DNA from: Zeus faber
Taxonomy: Eukaryota > Chordata > Actinopteri > Zeiformes > Zeidae
Direction of reading: 5' to 3'
DNA: 64,000 nt
Assembly (NCBI GenBank): GCA_960531495.1
Contig: OY482860.1
Coordinates: 11,372,368 to 11,436,367 of the forward strand
This document shows, piece after piece, positions 20,946 through 33,300 of the stretch. The translations under genes and the position numbers were made by a program. Every line of letters starts with the position of its first letter. Position 1 is the stretch's first letter. A model generated the notes under the pieces. That model was not told where the DNA came from. It saw only the letters and a list, made by a program, of their open reading frames with translations, and did not search any database.

Positions 20946-23667
20946 CCAGGAAGGTGCTAGGGATAGTTTGGCTCCTTCTCACTGTCGCTGTATTTAAGTT
21001 CTCAAAGGCTCCTTTTGACATATATGATTAGTGAATAACCCTTGTCATGCATAATATGATCCATTAATCTGTGTCGTTTACCCATCCCATATTTTGTATG
21101 CGTAATGTAGCCTCATAGTAGTTAAATTAATGTTCAGCAGAGTTAAAACCCAGGTTAACACAGCCTTAAAACGCCTTCCATGTTTAATATCTGTAGTTTT
21201 TACAGGTTTGTTCCAAAGATTGTACTGTGTAACTATTGTTTGTTAAATTGGGGGGCGGGGGATGCATGTGTGCGCATGCAGTTACCCATGCATATCAGTG
21301 GGTAGGAAAGGCAGAACATTCTGGGGTTCTTCTGAAGCACCTACTCAGGTTTTCTCCTTTTTTTTTTTTTTGGGGTCACACTTAGTGGACGAAGAATCCT
21401 GAATTGTGCATTCACATATTGACTCGATCAACAATCCAGTCCGTAGTTCCGTTTCAGCTCAATACGGGAGGAGGGGGGGAAAAAAAAAAAAAAAGTTTCT
21501 CCAGATCAACAGAGTCCCTGATACCTTCCGGCAGCTCTCCGTGAAACAGCTTTCACCCCTTGAATCAACTTTGGGTGTTCGTGGTTTGCTTAGTTTGAAG
21601 TCAGCATTGGCGATTTCAGGCCAACAGGGCAACATCACGCATCTGTAATATGACCAAAAAAAAAGTCTAATGTTTGCATTTGCAATATGGGTCTGAAACG
21701 AATTGAGGCCAACACAGGCCAAGTTAACAGAGACCACAGCAAAAGGGAAAATACTTCTATGACAAATGTATCAGGTATGCATAATACCAATGTTATCTTA
21801 TACTGTGCAGAGTGTTAATGGTTTGAAAGAATACATTTATATATGAACTGATCTATTTGCTTATAGAAAAATTGTAATGGCATAACTCTGATTTAAATAC
21901 CACAACTGAATCCAAAACTGGATTTTTATCAAAATACCCCTTTCTCGCTAAGTTCTGAGTAAATCTTGAAAACCTTCTAAGGAAAGAAAGCAACCAAAAT
22001 GCACTCGTAATCACTCCTTAATATCCAAATCCTTTATTCACAACAAATTCAACACATAAAAGTCCTTTTGACCTAGAACTCATAACTCTTGCTGTTAACA
22101 CCCCTGATTAAAGCAACGTCTGTAAGTGCACATCCATCAATAAGGAACCATCATTCATTTGTTTTGATCCCTGACTTTACTCCAGCTCAAGAATACACTC
22201 CATCAGGAAACATTGCTGCCTTTGAAACAAAAAAATATTTACAGTACACCGCATCAAAAATACTTCAGTACCTGTTTTGTTTTTTATCGATTTTGCACTT
22301 TTCTACTTAAAGAATTTAACAACGGCTGTCCTTCTGGCGCTATGTCTGTATGTAAGCACTTATTACCCCACATAGTGAAATTCCGTTCTTCCTTGTTTCC
22401 AGACACATTTTGTATAAAGAATTTGACAAATAATGATTCAAAGATCTGGAGGATATTTGTGTGCTTTCTGATCATTCACAAACATTTCAATTATAGCAAT
22501 ACACTACAAATCTGACAATGTCAACACTACATCCTATATCCAACAGTAATAAAGTTTTCAGACACTCTTAAAATAATTTAATCTTGTATAACACAAGCTG
22601 CATACAGTGGTCACGGATAAGGATGAGGCATAAACATTTTGGATAACTTCAATACTGAACACCATTGGAAATGGCAGAAACATGTTAGGGACAGTGCTGT
22701 GCACAGAACATTTTAGGGGCATTAGGACCTGTTGTGTACTGGCTATCTACTGTAGAACCAAACCCACAAAAAAATGGTGGATTCAGGTGGATTAGAAACT
22801 CAGTAGGAAGTGATGCTGCGTTCCATGGGAACTTAAAAAATGATTGTCGGAAGTCTCCATGTTACCGTAACAAAAAAACCTAGTTCAAAACAACGATATA
22901 TGTGTATTTGACAAAGGTGAAGTTATACACCGTTAGCGGTGTGTGCCACCACATTGCCATGACGTCAGGTCTCTTATCTTGGTAAGCTTGACCGATGGGC
23001 TCTCATATTCCAACTTAAATGGCCATTCCTTTACGCTTTCCCAAGTATGAGGTTGGATTTTTATGAGTTCTGACTTCAATGAAACGCAGCATTAGCCGTT
23101 CTACACACACACACACACTCTCTCTCTCTCTGAACCAGCCAGGGTGAAGAGTGGAAAAGAATGCGAAGAAACACGTACTTTTATATATTTATTTATTATT
23201 TAAAAAAAAAATACAATTGTAAAATGCTTGGGGTGCTGAACCACTAAAGCATATTTATAACATTATTATACATTGTCATTTTGCAGTTTTCTCCAAAGCA
23301 ACTTAAAGTAAATTAAATAATTAACATATTAAGGGGAATACCGGCACTTGTTTCTTTCCACTTCAAGCACTGGATGCTGAGCTAAATTAGGGCCACAGAC
23401 CACAGATCACAGATTATAATACAAATACAAAAATTTAATATAAAAAGCGATAAACATGTCATGCTACATACAGTATATTAAAGAAAAATGATTAGATATC
23501 GGCATGTTAAGATTTCTCTTAGGTCACCTATTGACTGTCTAAGTCTGTATTGACACACTACTTGGTACGAATTACAATAATGCACAAATGTAAAAAGAAA
23601 AATGAAAAGGGGAGTCCAGTGGTGTGGTGGACCGGCCTTCCTCCTTCAGAACCGGCGGGGGGCAGTC
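20946..23667. other. Intergenic gap between convergent wbp1l and cyp17a1
   Basis: No exon seen. The distal end probably includes the cyp17a1 3' UTR (minus strand). Short CA/CT runs occur near 23104-23132. The sequence near 22797-22840 resembles a piece inside the hAT MITE at about 12705-12740 (GGAAGTGATGCTGC motif), suggesting another decayed copy. Confidence 0.5.
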
Positions 23668-26600
23668 TCAATTGGCCTCCCAGCCCGGTCGGGGCACGGC
23701 ATTCACCTTGTACTTGGCCGGCTGCAGGACCACCCCGAACTTCCCCTCCAGACTGGGCGGCTCTTGGCCTGCCGGCACGGACAGTGTGAACCGCTGAAGG
23801 ATCCAGGACAGGAAGAGGAAAAGCTCCATCTTGGACAGAGCCTCCCCCAGACACACCCGCACCCCGGCACCGAAGGGCAGGTAGCTGGGCGAGGGCAGGA
23901 CCAGCCCCGTGCCCTCCTTGTTCAGGAAACGACCTAGGGGGCCATAAAAGAAATGATGGACGATGGGTGAGATCTGGAGCTCGCCAGGTGTAGCTTTGAA
24001 AATGTTTCAAATCCCACTTAAAAAAAACATAAATCATGGAAATAAGCCTTTGTGTTACAAGATCCAAATTGCAAGGTTGTAATATATTCATCGAAATGAC
24101 TCCGTTCCAGCAGGACACCAGCTCAGAGGTCATGTTTGGTTCAGCTGGTGTAACGCACGATAAGTGAGGGAGGACTTCCTGAATGATGAATAGTTGAGTT
24201 ATAAATGGAATTCTCACAGGAACCATTTCATTCCGTCAGAACTTTCCTTTGTCGAATGCAAAGTGCAACATTCAATGTGAATTGTGCCAAACGCCTTGGC
24301 TTGTTTTGCCTTGGACCTCAATTTAGTCAGTAATTATTTTCAGTTTGCAAACTGAAGATTCGCTCTTTTGGCGGCGTGGCTCCTGTCTCCTGACTCGCTC
24401 GTGAGTCTTTGATCACTACTTGTAGGCCATAATAATAGATATAGCTGCATGCAGCAATACACTGGGTCCAGTTTAGTCATGTTATGCCGCAGAGCGCCGC
24501 GGCCGGGGAGGGAGCGGAGGAAACACCGGCACTTCTGCTGTACGATTGGCTTTCTCTGCTCTGTTTGATTGGCTGTTCGTGTCACATGATGATGTCACGA
24601 AGCGGCCCGCTCCCGAAATTAATGAAATTAAGACTTTTATTTACTAGTTTCTTCTCTAAATGTAGATCAAAACCGATCAAACTCCAACGACACCTCAACC
24701 ATGTCTCAGCGTACTACCGTTGTCAAGTTTCAGATACTTTTAGCCCCAAAAAACGCCAAGATATAAAATAAAATAAGGCTCCGGAAGAGAAGGAACTCTG
24801 ATAATAATAATAATAATAATAATTAATAACAGTTCTATGAGTTTGTGACTTTAGTGGTTAACAGGATAGCGGTATCGTGCCGTCGGATTATTTGATTATA
24901 CAAAGTGCGCTGTGGCAGAGAAAAGGTTGGGAAACAAAAATGAAGTCACTGATAAATAACAACGTTAAAAAGTGTGCTTAGTGTGTGTCCGTCCACCCTC
25001 ACCGGGGTCGAAGCGCTCCGGGTTTTCCCATTCCCTCTCGTCGTGGTGCAGCGACCACAGGTTGATGATGACCCTCGCTCCTTTCCTGATGCGGAATCCT
25101 CCAATACTCGGACACAAACAATCAACCAAAATCACATTCACAAATTCCAGGAGAAATAGGAATCCGTAGAACTACAACAGTTCCTAGACGCTCATTCAAT
25201 AAGTATTTCAATAGTTCGGATCAAGTATTATGTTACCAAACACAATATTAAAATGTATTTAACATTGGCTTTGCTTTTTGACACTTAACACTGAATTGTT
25301 TCTGCAAAGACATTGTTCACATTGTGATTCATACTTGTAATGATACACAAATTGCTTTCTTATAAAGATTAATATGAATATATAAAAATAGGCATTTCTT
25401 TGGAAGATCCCAACACTGCGCATCATAAAGTCAATGTTAGGATCGTGAATTCTAGTGTTTGTGGAAGGAAGGTCCGTGGAAGGTTCTTGCAACTGAGGTA
25501 AAAGAAAATCACACTGGAGAGACGAGAGAGAAGGGTGGCAGCATTTTGACCTCAGGAGCGTGCGTATGTCACTCAGATACTCTGCTGTTAGACGTACCTG
25601 GTGTCTGTGAGGGCCACGTGGGGGATGAGCAGAGGGGCCACGGGGCGGATGCGCAGCACCTCCCTGATGGTGGCCTCCAGGTAAGGCAGGCAGCCCCGGT
25701 CGCTGAGCTTAGGGGTCCGGTCCAAGCCCACCTTGGTGTCCAGCTCCTGCTGGATACGCTGCTGCACCTGAGCACCCACACGCACTCAGAAATTTTCATA
25801 TACATTTTTGAATACATACACTGGAAAGCATATGACGAAAAATGTGTTTTCTTAAGGATGGTGTTATCAGTGTGTGTGGTATGGGGTTAGAGATAATTCG
25901 AATGTGCATTCTGTAAAACGCCACTGTTCAATCACACCCTAAATAATAATACATTACATTCTGTCATTTAGCAGATGCTCAAACCACTGTACATCACAGT
26001 CAAAGCCAAACCGTCTCTTGGAATAAGCAGCGCTAGTAGAGTCAGAGAATCGTTATTTTATATTATTTTTAAATAATAGATAGTTTTTAAATAAAAGACT
26101 CACATCAATACAGTGACTGCCGGTTTATAGCGTATGTGATTTTATTTATTCGTTTTTTACACATTTTTATCATACTCTACTAATGCCATTTTTATGTTTA
26201 GAGGTGACAATGATGTAATTTGTTTATTTTGTTAATATACATTTTAGGTAAATCATTAGAATGTCTGTATTGTGGTCTTCATTTGCATGAATGTTAGCCA
26301 CATTTTGTATATTTGCAGATTCTATGCTTAAACGTAACTCATTTAAGCCATCTTCAGCACAGAAACCTTAAAAAAAGAAATATTATGACCTGAGAAGGGT
26401 TAACACATTTTTCAAATGGTGTAATGTTTGCTTAAATGTTCTCTTATATTCAAGGTTGAAAAACGATTACAAATAAAGTTTGTAAAATAGATCGATCAGC
26501 CCCAACATTAAAACCACTACTAATATAGTGTAGCTCCCCCCCGTGTCGCCAAAACAGCTCTGACCCGTCGAGGGCTCCATGCGAGGCATGGACTCTGAAG

Positions 26601-27133
26601 GTGTCCTGTGGTATCTGGCACCAAGACGTTAGCAGCAGATCCTTGTAAGTTGTGAGGTGGGGCCTCCATGGATCGGGCTTGTTGTTACAGCACATCCCAC
26701 AGATGCTGGATTGGATCGGACCCTAACCCCGACCATCCACATGATGTAGAAGAAAACGTGATTCATCAGACCAGGCCACCTTCTTCCATTGCTCCGTGGT
26801 CCAGCTCTGATGCTCACATCCCCGTTGTTGCTTTCCGCACTGAACAGGGATCAGCATGGGCACTCTGACTGGTCTGGAGCTACGCAAGCCCCATACGCAA
26901 CAAGCTGTGATGCACTGTGTGTTCTGACACCTTTCTATCATAGCAGCATTATAACCATCACAATTTGGTCCTTGTCAAGGTCACTCAGATCCTCTTCTTC
27001 GCATCAACTTTAAGAACCGACTGTTCACTTGCTGCCTAATATATCCCACCCCTTGACAGGTGCCACTGGAACGAGATGAGCAATGTTATTCACTTCACCT
27101 GTCAGTGCTTTTATAGTTGTGGCTGATCTATCG

Positions 27134-27171
<38 letters not shown>

Positions 27172-27193
27172 ATATATATATATATACACACAC

Positions 27194-27264
<71 letters not shown>

Positions 27265-30200
27265 TTATGTTCATAAGAGGATAGGTCTTACCTGTGGGTG
27301 ATGCAGGAGGTAGGCTACAGCCCACTTGAGCACGGTGGTGGTGGTCTCCACTCCGGCTCCGAATATGTCTCCCACCGTCATGAGCATATGGTCGTCGCTG
27401 AGCCCCAGGGCTTCGGCGCCGGGGTGCGCCGTATTGTGGTTGTCGGCGCTGCGCTTGGCCCTCAGCAGAGCGTCCAGGAGGTCACGCTGGACGTGGTCGC
27501 TGTAGTCCGCCTGCGGAGGGGGAGGGGGAGAAGAGGGGGCGGGAGAGAGAGAGAGAGAGAGAGAGAGAAGATAAATATCAATTAAATAAAGAAAACTTAC
27601 CTTAACAATTCTACAATGCTGCAGTACTCAAAACATATTTATGATAAATAGATAGATACATAAATAGATGGATGGATGGATGGATGGATAGATAGATAGA
27701 TAGATAGATAGACAATAAACAAGGAACATTTCTAAATATACAATAAACCAAAAGAAGAACTAAAAACAGAAACTGATATCAAACTATGAATCAACAGCAA
27801 AGAAATAAACAACAACAATCAAAAGAATCCAAAAATAAATAATAAACAACAACGATTTAGCAATACGTAATAAACTACAAAACAATATCTTCAAATATGT
27901 ATCGTCACGTCAAAGTCAAGTTTGCTTCCATAACCGTTCATCGCAGCACAGTCTCCAACGGCTTCACCTACAGTATATACCGTTGTGATGTTTCATTGCA
28001 TTAAGCGACATCATTATACCAGAAATAAGTTTTAAAAACGGGGACGTGGCCGTTGAATGCATCGGGGTTCACAACTGGCAGCTCACCTTGTGCTCGTTGT
28101 ATTTCTTCTGCAGCAGCTTGTCTCTGACAGCCACGCACTCCTTCAGGAGCCGCAGACCCGCGTTGGGGAAAACCTCAGGGAGGGAGAGACATGTAGGTGG
28201 AGTGGTTATACAAAAACGTGGTTACGACGGCAAAGTGTCGGTCATATTAGTTTCGAATCAGAACCAGCCTCAGAATAATGGAAAATAACGAGTTTATTCC
28301 ACCAAGTCCCACAATTATGAGCAAAACATAAACAAAGCATACATATTGTTGAATTTGAAAAGCATTTCACGGCGGCACGGCCCACCTGCCAAGCTTTTTC
28401 TGTGCCCTGGTACTGACCTGCAGCCAGGGGAAGATGTCGACCAGGCTGTCCTTGGCCACGGTGTCCACGATGCCCTGGCTGTAGCGCAGCATGGCCTCGA
28501 ACTCGGGGTCCCCGCGGCGGTAGGACGAGCTGAAGCACAGGCTGCAGATCACGTTGGTGACGGCGCGCGTGAGCTCCGGGGACAGGTCCAGGGCCATGCC
28601 GCGCGACGTCGCCTCGCACATGACGCCGCACAGGAACTGGGACTCCCGGCAGACTGAGGAGGGTGGGAGTGGGAGTGGGGGTGGGTGTGTGAGTGGGAGG
28701 CCGCCACATTTGGTTCAAGTTAAATCCCTCAAATCTGACTAAGAGATGTTGAAAGAGGTGCGTTGGGTGCACAATAGTCATGATTATCCTTCGTTGTAGG
28801 AACTGGAGGACCACCAAAGACGGTGTCCTTATTCCCGATAGTGTCTACAAATACGGTAAATGGATTCTAGTGTCTGACAAGATTAGATGACTCACTGATT
28901 TTCTCTATGGAAGCGGAGCCTTCTCCAAACATACGCAAGGCCCTGTGGACGATCTTTCGATGGAACCTCCACGTGGGGCTGTAGTCTCCGAAGGCGATGT
29001 CTTTCCCATCTCTGGTCAACACATCGGTGGTCACCTTGATCCGACATGAGGGCACAGTCAGAGCCAAGCGGGAAGGGGGTATACACTACGCACGGTATAG
29101 CACGACAGCTATAAACCATAATAATAAAGTTACACGGTCGAGAGAACGAGGAATCTATACGTGGAGAACATACCCGTGTGATTTCTTTTGCCTGGCGTCT
29201 TGGATTTTTCCTGCGACGGTGACTGCCTTTTTCCCCCGCTCCCTTGTACTAAATTGACTGTTACGACGGCAACAGCAGATTTTGTCGTTATTTCCCCTTT
29301 CGGTTTGGCCTGGACTTCTTGTATGGATTGTACGTGAGACTATAATTGTCGAGACTAGACAATGGGATGGAGCTGAACTGGCGTGTGCCTGTCTTAGGGA
29401 AAAAATGCATAAGGTTAACTAACTAAAGAAAAAATGCAAATACTTGCAGTGTACATAAAGTACTAGCTGTTACTGTTTGAGTAATGGCAGCTGACATTGC
29501 TGCTGAGGAGCGTTGGGAATAGTATAGCAGGTGAAATCCTCGCTGTGTGGAGCTGTCAGCGGCTGCACTGAGAAGGGGCGGAGAGGCCCGTTTACATGGG
29601 CTGTGGGTTATGGGGGCACAGCCTGTAATCCAGAGTTCAAGTTTACCGTTGTTCATGTTGTCGGTTTTTGTTTCTCAAGTGCAAAATGATGTTCTTTTTC
29701 TATATGGGAATGAATGCATATGTTAATTACAACGAAAATTGAGGTCTGGCTTAAATTTACACCCTGGAATTGTAGAGGCTTACAGAAACGTCAAAAAAAG
29801 GTTTAACAGGCAGGGCATAGGTTGAAAAATATGCGCTCAAAGATTGTGTTTCTACAAGAAACACATCTACTGCTACGAGACAATTCTAAAAATGTGGAAA
29901 GATGGCAGGGATAAATATTTTCAGCTTCTTCCTCTACACATACATGGGAAATTATGACTTACACGTAAATAAATACTCTCCCCACTCAGAATGTAATTGA
30001 GGATTAAGCTGGATAATACGGGACAGTACAAGGTAGACTTCTATCTGGAAGTCCGAACTTAGTCAGTGTATATGACCTCATTGATGTTGACCCAAAATTC
30101 TTGAATAACTTGTTTTTAACCCTTTCAACACCCACTGGTAATAACATAATCGCTGGGGACTTTAAATCTGAATAGAGACCGGTCATCAAGTACTGATCAG

Positions 30201-31107
30201 ACACATGCAAAGAGTAGGAAGACCATTACATACATTTTTTAAAGAGCTAAATATACAGGATATTTGGAGGGAATTTAAACCGGATGCTGTTGAATATTCA
30301 CGTTACTCTGCTACTCCTCAATGTCACTCCCGCATGGACCCTTTTTTTCCATTTCTGCAAATTGAAATTCCTAAAATACAGGACTCAGGATTTTGGTTTC
30401 GGACCATTCGGCAAACTAGTGGGGGGTCCATCATGATGACCATTCTATACTTAAAGATATATGGGAAAAATTGGAGAAGTGATGAGACCCGTTTATACAT
30501 TTTATTGAACATAGAGACCTGAGGAATAAATATATAGATTAAGATCAACCTTTGTTTTATGGTGTTAGGGTTAGAAAATTCCTCGTGTATATCATTCTGA
30601 CTGTGCCTTTCGAAAACAATGCTTGATATTACATATGACTGTATATATACTTAGTGTAGGTATATAGATATACATCGGGTATTACTTTCCCTCTTTCCCC
30701 TTGGATCCAGTTGTGCATTGTATTTTTGTACTTTGCATTGTTTTTGTTGTCATTAAAATATCAATAAACATAAAGTGCATTGTGTCTCTTACAGTTCTGG
30801 GTCTTCCTGCGAAGGTCCTCCCTTTCTTCAGCAGAACCTCTGTGGCGTGCATGTGATGGTTGACGATGACAGCGCTGTGTGATCCCATCATGAGGGAGTA
30901 GGTCTCTCCATACGTGGCCTGCAGCTCCTGGAACAGCACGTGAGGCGGACGGTCGCCCCTCAGACTCAGCAGGCTCCCGATGACGGGGAGCTCGGGCAGG
31001 CGGGGAGGGCCCCCGCGGCCCCGCACGGCCGCCCTGAGCTTCACCTGCAGCACCAGCAGCGCCAGGCCCACCGCCGAGAAGAGCAGGACACACAGAATCC
31101 AAGCCAT
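23668..31107 (-). CDS. cyp17a1: Steroid 17-alpha-hydroxylase/17,20-lyase (CYP17A1), 511 aa, 8 exons
   Basis: This ER-membrane P450 converts pregnenolone and progesterone to 17-hydroxy steroids and then to C19 androgens. Exons in transcript order: 31107-30793, 29034-28896, 28653-28418, 28173-28087, 27510-27292, 25767-25598, 25106-25003, 23933-23668 (1536 nt; all GT-AG; phases join). Visible landmarks are an N-terminal membrane anchor ([20 protein letters not shown]), a proline-rich hinge ([12 protein letters not shown]), the I-helix GAGVETT (310-316), the K-helix ExxR (E368-R371) and the heme loop [10 protein letters not shown] with ligand Cys451. The eight-exon layout and length match the family. 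I favour cyp17a1 over its fish paralogue cyp17a2 on remembered sequence and synteny with wbp1l and borcs7. Its start is 498 bp from borcs7 in the opposite direction. No disabling change is seen. Confidence 0.95.
25950..25998 (-). repeat. SINE 3' end fragment in cyp17a1 intron 5
   Basis: ATTACATTCTGTCATTTAGCAGATGCTC is the reverse-oriented form of the SINE tail at 17197-17238. Only the tail is recognisable. Confidence 0.5.
26490..27130 (-). mobile_element. Internally deleted Tc1/mariner remnant in cyp17a1 intron 5
   Basis: The ends GATCGATCAGCC...CAACATTAAAACCACT and GCTTTTATAGTTGTGGCTGATC match the ends of the element at 13577-15103. The interior shares its distinctive text (CTCTGACCCGTCGAGG, GTGGTATCTGGCACCAAGACGTTAGCAG, CAGATGCTGGATTGGAT). 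Much of the transposase, including most of the catalytic core, is deleted. It has no coding capacity. Confidence 0.8.
27128..27264. repeat. Compound (ATCT)n-(TA)n-(CA)n microsatellite
   Basis: Three adjoining simple repeats directly abut the right end of the Tc1 remnant. The CA part begins about 30 nt inside cyp17a1 intron 5, downstream of the exon 5 donor (minus strand). Confidence 0.95.
27542..27569. repeat. (GA)n microsatellite
   Basis: About 14 GA units. On the minus strand this is CT-rich sequence about 30-60 nt upstream of cyp17a1 exon 5, within its polypyrimidine region. Confidence 0.93.
27640..27712. repeat. (GATA)n/(GATG)n tetranucleotide repeat
   Basis: A mix of GATA and GATG units in cyp17a1 intron 4. 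Confidence 0.93.
29680..30776 (+). mobile_element. Degenerate L1-like LINE fragment in cyp17a1 intron 1
   Basis: Broken endonuclease-domain frames can be read, such as IVFLQETHL near 29850 and [19 protein letters not shown] near 30220-30280, separated by stops. The 3' end is CATTAAAATATCAATAAACA (about 30750-30773), a form seen at LINE 3' termini; the same motif recurs near 37780. It is antisense to cyp17a1 and non-coding. Confidence 0.65.
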
Positions 31108-31605
31108 GGCCTCCTGTCTGCGCGCCGGGGCGAAGGAGCCGTGCAACAGTCCCGTGGGAGGAGAGCGCGGAATGCACTCTGACGCCCGTGAGACGTTGTT
31201 TTGTGCGGCTCAGTCAATGCCATATCCTTGACCCCCGCAGGGTTTGGGATGAGTTATCGCTTACTGGCGGTGCCAACCATAACAAGATAACACTCCGCCT
31301 TTGATGCACGTACTGTACATGATCTGTGTTTAATATTTGTCTGTACCCTATTGGAAGGGAACTTGTGTTGTATGTTTTCTAATTCTCATTTGATTCCTGT
31401 AATGCGCTTTAGGCGGGTGTTTTTACGTGCTCTACAGAGAACATTTACGTTGAAATTGACTTGAGAAAAAGTTTTCGCTTTAAACTGAAAACGTGTCTAA
31501 CACGCTGCACCATCACAGCTTCTCCACCACATTTTCGCGTTTGCCAAGCAGACCTTTGACACCTCCGACACACCGTAGTCCGTCCAAACGGAAACAGGAA
31601 GCGCC
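31108..31605. promoter_or_regulatory. Shared bidirectional promoter gap between cyp17a1 and borcs7
   Basis: Only 498 bp separate the two divergent start codons. Both 5' UTRs and promoters must fit here unless there are upstream non-coding exons. The stretch is GC-richer near both ends and lacks a clear TATA box in either direction. borcs7 is expected to be ubiquitous and cyp17a1 steroidogenic, so regulatory overlap is an inference only. Confidence 0.6.
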
Positions 31606-32760
31606 ATGGCTTCTGCGGAGACCCAGCCGCGGTTCGGCCAGTCTGTCAAGGGCTTGCTATCCGACAAAGTGGGCTCCTGCAGCGGGGATGTGATCGCGCT
31701 GACCCGCCAAGTGTTGAAGGGATCCCGCAGTCAGGAGGTAGAAACTCTGCAACCCGTGTTCGCTGGAGTTGTCACAGCCAAGGCTCATCACTGCTAAAGC
31801 TAACAGGCTAGCAGAGAAGCCTGCAGCGATTAAAGACGTGTATTTAATTGCTTTTTTGCCTTTGCAACATTTTATAAATGCGTCCCTTTTCCAAACTTCC
31901 ATTAACCAGTCAACTATATATTTAATATTTTGCATAATATATTTAATATGAAAAACTCATCATAGCCTCAATGGCTGGGGGTGTGTAGTATACACTGTGT
32001 GTGTAGTATCCACTCTGTGTGTAGTGTATACAGTTTTGTAGACATTGTGTGTGTAGTATACACTGTGTGTGTAGTATACACTGTGTGTAGTATACACTGT
32101 GTGCAGTATATACTGTGGAGTATCCACTGGGTGTGTAGAATACGCTGGGTGTATTATACACTAAAGGGTTTTGTATACACTGTGTGTGCAGCGTATACTG
32201 TGTGTGCAGTACACACTGATGGACGCAGTATACACTATGTTGAAAGGCGATAATGTGTTCTCCCGATGTCTCATGTAGTTACTGGGTCAAGCAGCCAGGA
32301 ACATGGTGATTCAAGAGGATGCAATTCTACACTCTGAGGATGTAAGTACTGCATGTGACCAGATACAGACTGAATGGAGGATCATAATGTTACAAAGATA
32401 TTTTCTTTCCCTGCTTTGCCAGTTGTTACGAATGGACGCATTCAAGCTTCACAGCCTGTCTTTTCTTGCAGAGTCTGAGAAAAATGTCCATCATCACCAC
32501 CCATTTACAATATCAGTAAGTACTGAAGGCCAAATGCTCATAAACTAATACAAATAAACATTTCCTGCATTAAAAAAAAATATATATATATATTTATTAT
32601 TATGTTGATTATTATTATAATTTTTTTTAATGCAGGGAATGTTTATTTTAAATTGTAGAAATGAAATTCGGCACTGATTCTCATCGTTCTCTCTCTCCTC
32701 CAGACAAGAGGCCATCCAGAAGAAGTAAGTCTCAGCACAGAGTTACTTGGTTAGATCTTA

Positions 32761-32793
<33 letters not shown>

Positions 32794-32920
32794 CTGTCCA
32801 TACAGAAAGCCATCACATGACACGTTATGCTCATTGTCCCGTCTCACGTTTTATCTGCGTTCTTCTAGCATGGAACACTCAAAAAACCTTCAGGATCAGC
32901 TGCGACACTTGCTGAAATGA
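31606..32920 (+). CDS. borcs7: BLOC-1-related complex subunit 7 (BORCS7), 103 aa, 5 exons
   Basis: Exons: 31606-31737, 32279-32341, 32472-32515, 32704-32724 and 32869-32920 (312 nt; all GT-AG). BORC is a cytosolic complex on lysosome membranes that recruits ARL8 and kinesin for outward lysosome movement. The protein closely follows human BORCS7 in order: RFGQSVKGLLSDKV, DVIALTRQVLKGSRS, AARNMVIQEDAILHSED, MSIITTHLQYQQEAIQK and LQDQLRHLLK at the C-terminus. It is mostly helical and probably coiled-coil, with no membrane segment. Length is normal (human about 105). Exon 4 is a 21-nt microexon. AATAAA signals lie near 33289. The gene is divergent from cyp17a1 and convergent with nt5c2. Confidence 0.95.
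31978..32245. repeat. Minisatellite in borcs7 intron 1
   Basis: About 15 imperfect units of 14-20 bp built on GTGTGTAGTATACACT. The core AGTATACT is palindromic. Units vary in length and sequence. The array ends about 35 bp before the exon 2 acceptor. Confidence 0.85.
32763..32794. repeat. (CAA)n microsatellite
   Basis: About 10 CAA units in borcs7 intron 4. Confidence 0.95.
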
Positions 32921-33300
32921 GACGTCAGCGGGGAGAGTCTGGACCAAAACCTTGGAGCTCGTATCGCATCCTTGCCACCAGCACACCTGTCTTTTTTTAA
33001 ATAATTTTTTTTAATTATTATTTTTTTAATGGCTCAGATCTAGGAGAATAACCTTGTTTTTTTGTTGCTGTTTTTTTAATGTTTAGATGCTTAGGAAACT
33101 CCAGATACACAGGTTTGATCTGCAGGTGGCTTCAAAATGTATTACTTTTGTTTTCCCACCACTTTAGTGTTTTATTTTTGATGAAGTTTTGAATGTACTA
33201 CACACTTTGGCTCTTATTTATATCCCTTATAAAGGTTACAATTGTATGAGTAATCCGGCTGCATGGTCGTGCATATTTATTTTTGTAATAAAATAAACAT
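32921..33300 (+). other. borcs7 3' UTR (probable)
   Basis: AT-rich sequence from the stop codon to overlapping AATAAA signals at about 33288-33298. Confidence 0.6.

Noticed and set aside
23558-24226. 222-aa minus-strand open frame
   Set aside because: It is an off-frame reading of cyp17a1 exon 8 plus intron; the true frame ends at 23668.
31219-31232. SF-1 (NR5A1) site in the cyp17a1 promoter
   Set aside because: The minus-strand TCAAGGATA matches only the CAAGG core and fails the last three positions; too weak to list.
31978-32245. CRISPR-like array
   Set aside because: Units are short, variable and contiguous with no unique spacers; this is a eukaryotic minisatellite.
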